Shown piece by piece: positions 6,030-11,518 of a stretch of 13,144 bases of DNA (the stretch's first letter is position 1; every line of letters starts with the position of its first letter). Source of the DNA: Chryseobacterium gleum (GTDB lineage Bacteria > Bacteroidota > Bacteroidia > Flavobacteriales_D > Crocinitomicaceae); assembly GCA_943326315.2 (NCBI GenBank), contig CALPSU020000033.1, forward strand, positions 1-13,144, given 5' to 3'. A model generated the notes under the pieces. The model was not told the DNA's origin, searched no databases, and saw only the letters and a program-made list of their open reading frames with translations. The position numbers and the translations under genes are program-made.

Positions 6030-8048
6030 TTATTTAATGATTTTGTATTCTGTACGACGATTTTCTTGGTGTGCAGATTCTTTTTCTTTTTCGGTTCCTA
6101 ATTTAGCGATATCTACATCGGTATGTATGTTGATTGTTTCTCCATACCCTTTGAAAGATAGTCTATCTGCAACAATTGTTTGACTAATTAAATAATTGTA
6201 AACAGATTTCGCACGATCCGTAGATAAAGTTTGATTTTCAGCTGCATCACCTCTTGTATCAGTATGACCTCCTAATTCAATTTTAATCGTTGGATTTGCT
6301 ACTAAAAAGTCACGTAATTTATTCAGTTCAATAAATGATTCAGATCGTAATGTTGCTTTACCTAGATCAAAGAATACATTTTTCAAAATTGTAGGAGCAT
6401 CGCTAGTGATTGGAGTCATTGGTACATCCATATGAATCGCTTCCATTCCTTCTGGACTTGTCATGTTAAAGTTTTGCGAAAAGAAATTGTAGTCAGGAAA
6501 AGAAACATTCAATGCATAGTCACAATTTACTGGAAGCGAAACCATAAATTCACCAGTAACTGCATCTGCTTCAGAGTAAATAACCTCTTTTCCAGTCTTT
6601 AAATCTATTAATTGGAATTTTCCGGCTAGTGGACGTTTCGTAGTTTTATCAAATACTTTTCCTTCAAAGTATAAAGTTTTTGTAGGCCTCATATTTTCAG
6701 GCATTTCGAAATAATAAATATCTAAATCACCATAACCACCTTCACGATCAGAAGCAAAGAAGCCTATTTCTCCATCAGGAGATACCATTAATGAATTTTC
6801 ATCAGCTTTTGTATTTATAGGATAACCTAAGTTTTCAGGGTTGCTCCAAGATCCGTCTGGTTTCATTCTAGTAACGTATAAGTCAGACCCACCTAATCCA
6901 ATATGACCTTTAGAAGCAAAATATAATGTTTTTCCATCTGGATGAATTAATACAGATTCTTCCTCATAAGGAGAATTAATATTCATTGGTAATCTTACAG
7001 GAATTCCCCAAGAAATACCGTCCGACATTAATTTAGTTACAAATATATCTGAATTTGGAGTTTCTCCTTTTTTGCTAACTCTTCTTATGTAATACATTGT
7101 TTTTCCATCCGCAGAAAGAGATGGTTGCGATTCCCAACTTTGAGAATTCACTTTACCGGGTAAATTTTGAGGCATTGTCCAGTGAGCACCAACTTTTTTA
7201 GTTAAAAAGATATCACAACTTCCTTGCCCAGTTCTATTTTCACCATAATTAATATCACCTGATTGATCTGAACAAGCAACAAAAACTAAAGTTCTTCCAT
7301 CCGCACCAATAGAAGGTGCTCCTTCATTCATAGGGGTATTAATATTATTAGGCATAGGAATAGAATTTCCCCAATGATTTTGTGCTGTTAATTGAGAAAT
7401 AAAGAAATCTTCTTGACCTCTTCTTGTTGGGTATTGAGGATTTTTTAATTCTCTTGTAAATAAAATAGTTTTACCATCGACAGTAATAGTAGGGAAGTAT
7501 TCAGGATCTTTTGTATTAATGCCAGGTCCAATATTAATTGGTTTGAAATTAGAAGGATGTTTTAACGATTCCGAAGAGAAAACACAAACTTCTCTCATTT
7601 TGGAAGCTTGACCTACCATATCAGGGTTTGCATTTCTAAAAGACATATAGAAATCATAATTTTTTATAGCAGCATCGTATTCGCCATTTAATTGTTGAGC
7701 ATTTGCTAAATTAAAAAAAGTATATCCTGTTGCACTATGATTTGGATTAATAGCAATTGCAGCTTCATAATGGGTTATAGATTCTTTGTATTTACCAATT
7801 TCCATATCCATGTCTCCAATTGCACAATGAGCTTCCCAAAATTTAGGTTCTTTTTCCAAAGCTTTGTTTAGAATTTCTATACCTTCTTGGTATTTTAATT
7901 GTCCCGTAATTTCACTTCTTGTATTTGCTATAGACATAGCTTCTTCAAAAAGACTGATTGCCTTTTTACTCGTTATAGAATATTGATTTTGTGTTATTCC
8001 AATAGTTGAAAAAAATAATATTTGAAGGATAATTAATACATGCTTCAT
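6030..8048 (-). CDS. TPR / PD40 propeller / OmpA multidomain protein, PorE-like
   Basis: 672 aa with a Sec signal peptide (about residues 1-20, ending GITQ) and no lipobox. Domains in order: TPR helices about 25-150 (EALEKEPKFWEAHCAIGDM, YEAAIAINPNHSATGYTFF); five PD40 propeller repeats about 170-445, each with IN(T/S) followed by an E/P-rich turn and DGKT--F; a carboxypeptidase-regulatory-like beta domain about 455-545 (YFEGKVFDKTTKRPLAGKF); and an OmpA domain about 560-672 with Asp597 in GGHTDTRG and Arg612, the peptidoglycan-binding pair. This order matches PorE, a T9SS component of Porphyromonas gingivalis, but Bacteroidota have many paralogues with it, and PorE is a lipoprotein while this is not. 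A periplasmic or outer-membrane scaffold role is likely. It is the first gene of an operon with ubiA and maf. No clean -7 box was found in the 71 bases upstream. Confidence 0.88.
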   Translation of the reverse strand: MKHVLIILQILFFSTIGITQNQYSITSKKAISLFEEAMSIANTRSEITGQLKYQEGIEILNKALEKEPKFWEAHCAIGDMDMEIGKYKESITHYEAAIAINPNHSATGYTFFNLANAQQLNGEYDAAIKNYDFYMSFRNANPDMVGQASKMREVCVFSSESLKHPSNFKPINIGPGINTKDPEYFPTITVDGKTILFTRELKNPQYPTRRGQEDFFISQLTAQNHWGNSIPMPNNINTPMNEGAPSIGADGRTLVFVACSDQSGDINYGENRTGQGSCDIFLTKKVGAHWTMPQNLPGKVNSQSWESQPSLSADGKTMYYIRRVSKKGETPNSDIFVTKLMSDGISWGIPVRLPMNINSPYEEESVLIHPDGKTLYFASKGHIGLGGSDLYVTRMKPDGSWSNPENLGYPINTKADENSLMVSPDGEIGFFASDREGGYGDLDIYYFEMPENMRPTKTLYFEGKVFDKTTKRPLAGKFQLIDLKTGKEVIYSEADAVTGEFMVSLPVNCDYALNVSFPDYNFFSQNFNMTSPEGMEAIHMDVPMTPITSDAPTILKNVFFDLGKATLRSESFIELNKLRDFLVANPTIKIELGGHTDTRGDAAENQTLSTDRAKSVYNYLISQTIVADRLSFKGYGETINIHTDVDIAKLGTEKEKESAHQENRRTEYKIIK

Positions 8049-8119
8049 AATAATCAGAGTTTATAGATAATAATTTTAGTTACGGAATGTTTATCCAAAA
8101 TGTTTCGAAAAAGAAAAAA

Positions 8120-8743
8120 TCAAGGAATATCCATAAATTTGTGTGTCTGCAATGAAATAGACCACGAAGGATTATTTTTTACATATTCGATAATTTCAGG
8201 CAAAAATCGTTCCTGTTTTGACCATTCAGGCTGAAGATATAATTTACAATTAGAATTGATTTTTTGAGCATGACTTTCAGCCCATTCAAAATCGGATGAG
8301 TGACTAATAACAACTTTTAATTCGGATGCTTTTACATAAGCTTCATCAACTGGAGCCTTGAATTTTTTCGGAGAGAAGCAATACCAATCTACATCTCCTG
8401 ATAATGGATAACAACCTGAAGTCTCAATAGCAACCTCAATATTTAATTCTTTAAGTCGATTTATTATTGTAGTTAAATTATACATTGCAGGTTCTCCTCC
8501 AGTAATTACAACTAAATTTGTGTTTGTTTTTTTTATTTCATCAATTAAAAAATCGATTGTTAGAATTGGATGTTTATCAGCTTCCCAACTTTCTTTCACA
8601 TCACACCAAACACAACCAACATCACAACCTGCCGTTCGTATAAAGAACGCGGCTCTTCCTGAATAAAATCCTTCGCCTTGAATGGTATAGAAATATTCCA
8701 TTATTGGAAGTTCGATTGTTGTGTCTACTTCATTGATTGTCAT
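8120..8743 (-). CDS. queE: 7-carboxy-7-deazaguanine synthase (radical SAM)
   Basis: Converts 6-carboxy-tetrahydropterin to 7-carboxy-7-deazaguanine, a step toward queuosine in tRNA; cytosolic, needs a 4Fe-4S cluster and SAM. From the chosen start the protein has 207 aa. IMEYFYTIQGEGFYSG (14-29) is the family's N-terminal signature. GCDVGCVWCD holds the cluster ligands Cys40, Cys44 and Cys47 in the CX3CX2C form. VITGGEPAMYN is the SAM-binding GGE motif, and FSPKKFKAP and YLQPEWS are typical of QueE. An in-frame ATG at 8788 would add 15 residues, but a TATTTTTG promoter box lies inside that extension, 4 bases before ATG 8743, and the residues added match nothing expected. It is 71 bases upstream of the PorE-like gene, on the same strand. 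Confidence 0.94.
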   Translation of the reverse strand: MTINEVDTTIELPIMEYFYTIQGEGFYSGRAAFFIRTAGCDVGCVWCDVKESWEADKHPILTIDFLIDEIKKTNTNLVVITGGEPAMYNLTTIINRLKELNIEVAIETSGCYPLSGDVDWYCFSPKKFKAPVDEAYVKASELKVVISHSSDFEWAESHAQKINSNCKLYLQPEWSKQERFLPEIIEYVKNNPSWSISLQTHKFMDIP

Positions 8744-8747
8744 TTTA

Positions 8748-8755
8748 CAAAAATA
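8748..8755 (-). promoter_or_regulatory. -7 promoter box directly before queE
   Basis: On the minus strand TATTTTTG matches TAnnTTTG exactly and ends 4 bases before ATG 8743. It supports the shorter QueE start and predicts a leaderless mRNA, separate from the channel gene that ends 36 bases further upstream. No -33 TTG was found at the expected distance. Confidence 0.5.
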
Positions 8756-8791
8756 CAATTTATCAGTTAAGTAATGTTGAAAAAACAAATG

Positions 8792-9703
8792 TTATATAGG
8801 AGAAATATTATCCAATTCATTTATATGAAGTGTTACTTTACCATCTTTATCCATCCTAAAATTTCGATCGAATTTCATGCCTTCAATCCATTGATCTTGA
8901 GCATAGGAGTGTTTTTGAATAATTTCTTGAGCGAAAGTTTCATCAAATGTTTCTACCATCACAATGACCTCCACATTTCTTCGTTTTAATTCACTTAGAT
9001 TAAGGCCAAATACAGGAGAATTTTCATCAATTTTATGAACTAATGTCCAAGTTAAAGGAAAGAATTTAACATTATCAGTTTCTAAAGTTAACGCAAAGTA
9101 ATCTTTGTTAAATTCTTCAAATCCAGACCCTTTATCAAGTATTATTAAAGTGGAAACCTTAGTGTTTAACAATACATTATTTCTAAGATTTACAATTTTG
9201 AACATCAAAGCATTTCCATCTTCATATGGAGTGATTAGTAGGTTTTTAGAGAACGCTATTTTAAGAGAAGGTTTAGAAAAACGACCATAAAGGAGACCAG
9301 TTGCTAAAGCAAAACTCAATAAACCGATAAAGGCTTCAATCATCGAAAGGATATCAGAAGCTTTTCCATTTGGTGAAATTGCACCATAACCCACAGTAGT
9401 AAAAGTTTGAGCAGAAAAGAAAAAAGCATTAAAAAAATCAGATTGTCCATTTACCTCAAATTTTAATTGATCGATACCAATGATGAGGTATAAACTTGTG
9501 AAAATCAAATTTATAAAAAGATAAAATGAAGTGATAAATACTAAAAACCAATACCATTTAGTTTCTAATAGAAATTTATAAAAATCTTGCAGACCATTTA
9601 ACCCTCCTTTTCTCACAATATTATACTCCCCATTGGGATTCATCATTCTGTGAATTGGATTTTGAAATTTAGAGCCTAAGCCAGGATCTTTCGTTGTTTT
9701 CAT
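8792..9703 (-). CDS. Inward-rectifier potassium channel (KirBac type)
   Basis: 303 aa, close to the KirBac family length. A cytoplasmic N-terminal slide-helix region (about 35-50, GGLNGLQDFYKFLLETKWYW) leads into TM1 (about 51-76), a pore helix (90-101), the selectivity filter TVGYG (103-107), TM2 (about 118-140, with glycine hinge region) and the C-terminal immunoglobulin-like domain (about 145-290), including the family-typical phrases RFSKPSLKIAFS and ALMFKIVNLR. It forms tetramers in the inner membrane that pass K+ and are gated by the cytoplasmic domain. It lies 21 bases after the small gene 9725-10078 on the same strand, yet a near-consensus promoter box is present in that gap, so it may be transcribed both from the upstream gene and on its own. 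Confidence 0.93.
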   Translation of the reverse strand: MKTTKDPGLGSKFQNPIHRMMNPNGEYNIVRKGGLNGLQDFYKFLLETKWYWFLVFITSFYLFINLIFTSLYLIIGIDQLKFEVNGQSDFFNAFFFSAQTFTTVGYGAISPNGKASDILSMIEAFIGLLSFALATGLLYGRFSKPSLKIAFSKNLLITPYEDGNALMFKIVNLRNNVLLNTKVSTLIILDKGSGFEEFNKDYFALTLETDNVKFFPLTWTLVHKIDENSPVFGLNLSELKRRNVEVIVMVETFDETFAQEIIQKHSYAQDQWIEGMKFDRNFRMDKDGKVTLHINELDNISPI

Positions 9704-9707
9704 GAAA

Positions 9708-9715
9708 CGAAAGTA
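9708..9715 (-). promoter_or_regulatory. Probable -7 box before the potassium channel gene
   Basis: On the minus strand TACTTTCG differs from TAnnTTTG at one base and ends 4 bases before the channel ATG, the same spacing as for ung and queE. Read alone this is weak; the repeated spacing gives it some weight. Confidence 0.3.
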
Positions 9716-9724
9716 GGTAAAGCA

Positions 9725-10078
9725 TTAATTTGAATCAATTAAATTCCAATTATTTTTTAATCTATAATGCTCTTTTCTAAATTCTAATAATTGTTTTTTA
9801 GATGAATCTCTAGAGTGCTTACCGTCAATTATGAAATTGAAAGATTTTTCTATAGTGTCTAAAATTGCAGAATGAATTAATAAAAATGAGATGTTTTTAT
9901 CAAAATTATAATTTTTAAATACATCAATAATTCTTTCTTGATCAAGAATGTCTTCCTGTGTTTGATTTTTAGAATACTTTAATTGTGCTAAATAGGGAAG
10001 TAATTCAGAACTTAGGTCAATAAAGTTTCTTAAAACGTAAATTGCTTCATTGACTTTTTGTATGTTTTTCGCTTTCAT
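9725..10078 (-). CDS. Small helical protein of unknown function
   Basis: 117 aa, not recognised. It has no signal peptide, no Cys and no membrane segment; the residues suggest an all-helical cytosolic protein rich in Lys, Asn, Ile and Leu. Visible stretches are VNEAIYVLRNFIDLSSELLPYL near the N-terminus, a polar middle (SKNQTQEDILDQERIIDVFKNYNFDKN), a hydrophobic helix FLLIHSAILDTIEKSFNFII, and a basic C-terminus (KHSRDSSKKQLLEFRKEHYRLKNNW). It is likely a real gene: normal codon use, tight 21-base spacing to the channel gene on the same strand, and a near-consensus promoter box 4 bases upstream. The pairing with a K+ channel may hint at a related role, but nothing in the sequence shows that. 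It is divergent from the B12 locus. Confidence 0.65.
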   Translation of the reverse strand: MKAKNIQKVNEAIYVLRNFIDLSSELLPYLAQLKYSKNQTQEDILDQERIIDVFKNYNFDKNISFLLIHSAILDTIEKSFNFIIDGKHSRDSSKKQLLEFRKEHYRLKNNWNLIDSN

Positions 10079-10082
10079 AACT

Positions 10083-10090
10083 CAAAGTTT
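10083..10090 (-). promoter_or_regulatory. Probable -7 box before the small helical-protein gene
   Basis: On the minus strand AAACTTTG matches TAnnTTTG except at the first base and ends 4 bases before the ATG at 10078. It is the fourth case of this exact spacing in the window. Confidence 0.3.
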
Positions 10091-10167
10091 TAATGTAACG
10101 CCTTAATATAAATTTATAAAAAATATTTAAAGAATGAAAATTTTAAGTGATAATTTTTTTAATAGGT

Positions 10168-10175
10168 TATCTTTG
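10168..10175 (+). promoter_or_regulatory. -7 promoter box for the cobalamin operon
   Basis: TATCTTTG matches TAnnTTTG exactly and lies just upstream of the conserved riboswitch sequence, where the transcript should begin at about 10180. In contrast to the other boxes, it is almost 300 bases from the next start codon, as expected for a riboswitch-bearing leader. Confidence 0.55.
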
Positions 10176-10179
10176 TCTA

Positions 10180-10345
10180 AGATTTATGGTACCACTGCGT
10201 GGAATAAAAGGGAATTCGGTGTAAATCCGAAACTGTGTCTGCAGCTGTAATCACTGTTAAATCGATTTCAATATGTCACTGATAGTATATTTCTATTGGG
10301 AAGACGATTTCGAGTTGGTGAGAGTCAGAATACCTGCCAAGGTTT
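10180..10345 (+). promoter_or_regulatory. Cobalamin (adenosylcobalamin-class) riboswitch
   Basis: The conserved blocks appear in order: AAAAGGGAA (10206-10214), then GGTGTAAATCCG (10218-10229), a Cys-codon-free core ending in CTGCAGCTGTAATCACTG, GTCACTG (10275-10281), TTGGGAAGACG (10296-10306), and the B12 box GTCAGAATACCTGCC (10324-10338; consensus GCCAGGAGACCTGCC). This RNA binds cobalamin and normally shuts off B12-uptake genes when B12 is plentiful. It sits in the 394-base gap between the divergent small gene and the DUF4465 gene. The outer ends are approximate because the P1 pairing was not clear by eye; the B12 box has two or three departures from consensus. Confidence 0.95.
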
Positions 10346-10472
10346 ATTTTTTATGTTTGAAGACTTCAGATAAAAGTCGGATATACTTCTGTATTCCTAG
10401 GTGCAAAGCTTTTTCTAGCTTGGACTGAATTCTTCATTTTTATTTATTTTATTTAATTAATAACTAAAAGTT
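10346..10472 (+). other. Riboswitch expression platform and leader
   Basis: This 127-base stretch joins the aptamer to the DUF4465 start codon. It holds the inverted repeats TGAAG-A-CTTCA (10358-10368) and AAGCT-loop-AGCTT (10406-10421), the latter followed by a T-rich run (from 10430) that is not directly adjacent as in a standard terminator. TAACT-AAA-AGTTA (10461-10473) folds right up to the A of the start codon. Switching could act on transcription through the second hairpin or on translation through the last one; the sequence does not decide. Confidence 0.4.
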
Positions 10473-11435
10473 ATGAAGAAAATTTATTTTTCTGTGATTA
10501 CAGTATTAACAGCGTTTTCGCTGAATGCCCAACAGACTATTGGGTTTGAAAGTTTTAATTTATTACCAAACTCTTATGATAATGGTTCAATTAGTTCTGA
10601 TCCGATTATTGAGAATACAGTAGTTTTTCCTCGCAAGTATAATTTATTATATGGAGGGTTTATGGAAAAAGGTTTTGCAGTTTCAAATCTAACGGATATT
10701 ACAACATCTGGCTATACCAATCAGTATAGCGCAATTACTGGTTCTGGTTATAATTCAGGTAATTATGCAGTTTACTATCCAGATACAACAATTAATTTGC
10801 ACGGTTATGGATTAGATTCTTTAAAGATTACAAATACAACATATGCTGCATTATCAATGAGAGATGGTGATTTTTCGGGAAAAAAATTTGGATCTGTAAA
10901 CGATGCAAACGGTAATCCCGATGGAACAAATGGAGATGACTATTTTAGAGTTTGGATAATTGCGAATAATTCCCAAGGAGAGAAATTAGATTCAACGGTA
11001 TTTTATTTAGCTGATTTTCGTTTTGCAAATAGTTCGGATGACTATATCGTAAATACATGGAAAAATTTAGCTATACCTTTTAATAATATTTCGATTTATA
11101 CTTTGTCATTTAGATTTGAATCTTCAGATAATGGTACTTATGGTATGAATACACCATCTTATTTTGCAATCGATAATTTATCCATTAAATCTTTGGCTGG
11201 AATTGATCGTAAAGAATTGAGAACAATTTCAATTTATCCAAATCCAATGTCCGATAAGTTAACTATTAAAGGTTCAGATGGATTGTTAGAATTATTTGAT
11301 TTAAGTGGTAAATTATTGATGTCTCAAAATCATTCAGAGTTATCTGAAATCAATGTTTCTGAATTAGCATCTGGATCTTATACAGTTAAGATTTCAAATG
11401 AAAATGCAACATTGGTTCGTAAAATGGTGAAATGA
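10473..11435 (+). CDS. BtuH-like DUF4465 protein with T9SS type A sorting domain
   Basis: 320 aa. A type I signal peptide (MKKIYFSVITVLTAFSLNAQ, 1-20) with no lipobox is followed by a DUF4465 domain (about 22-240). Its hallmarks are GFESFNL near the N-terminus, SGNYAVYYP, DGDFSGKKFG, GDDYFRVWI, VFYLADFRFANSSDDYIVNTW, and SSDNGTYGMNTPSYFAIDNL. The C-terminal 78 residues are a T9SS type A sorting domain (YPNP at 255-258, then GLLELFDLSGKLL, LASGSYTVKIS and a final RKMVK). In gut Bacteroides, DUF4465 lipoproteins named BtuH are reported to bind B12 at the cell surface. The riboswitch and the BtuB-like gene downstream support the same role here, with export and anchoring, or release, by T9SS replacing the lipid anchor. 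B12 binding is inferred, not shown. Confidence 0.88.
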   Translation: MKKIYFSVITVLTAFSLNAQQTIGFESFNLLPNSYDNGSISSDPIIENTVVFPRKYNLLYGGFMEKGFAVSNLTDITTSGYTNQYSAITGSGYNSGNYAVYYPDTTINLHGYGLDSLKITNTTYAALSMRDGDFSGKKFGSVNDANGNPDGTNGDDYFRVWIIANNSQGEKLDSTVFYLADFRFANSSDDYIVNTWKNLAIPFNNISIYTLSFRFESSDNGTYGMNTPSYFAIDNLSIKSLAGIDRKELRTISIYPNPMSDKLTIKGSDGLLELFDLSGKLLMSQNHSELSEINVSELASGSYTVKISNENATLVRKMVK

Positions 11436-11448
11436 TTTTGAATATTCT

Positions 11449-11493
11449 GTAGAGACAGGTCGTGCGTAGAGACAGGTCGCGACCTATCTCTAC
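11449..11493. repeat. GTAGAGAC-type repeat hairpin between the two B12 genes
   Basis: GTAGAGACAGGTCG occurs twice in direct orientation (11449-11462 and 11466-11479), followed by an inverted copy with one mismatch, CGACCTATCTCTAC (11480-11493). The second and third copies form a nearly perfect 14-base-pair hairpin with no spacer. It is far more GC-rich than its surroundings. Dispersed hairpin repeats beginning GTAGAGAC are common between genes in Bacteroidota and cyanobacteria. It begins 14 bases after the DUF4465 stop and could stabilise that mRNA end or weaken read-through into the receptor gene. Confidence 0.8.
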
Positions 11494-11518
11494 AAATGTT
11501 AAAAAACAAATCAAATAA

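Noticed and set aside
8774..8989. Plus-strand open frame of 71 codons
   Set aside because: Antisense to the 3' end of the potassium channel gene, no promoter or domain.
9105..9290. Plus-strand open frame of 61 codons
   Set aside because: Antisense to the channel's cytoplasmic domain; nothing supports it.
10353..10373. Six-codon open frame (MFEDFR) just after the riboswitch aptamer
   Set aside because: A leader peptide was considered, but it has no ribosome-binding signal, no codon pattern tied to B12, and this length is expected by chance.
11449..11493. CRISPR array or transposon end
   Set aside because: Only two direct copies with a 3-base gap plus an inverted copy; no spacers, no transposase, no target duplication. 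It fits a dispersed hairpin repeat.
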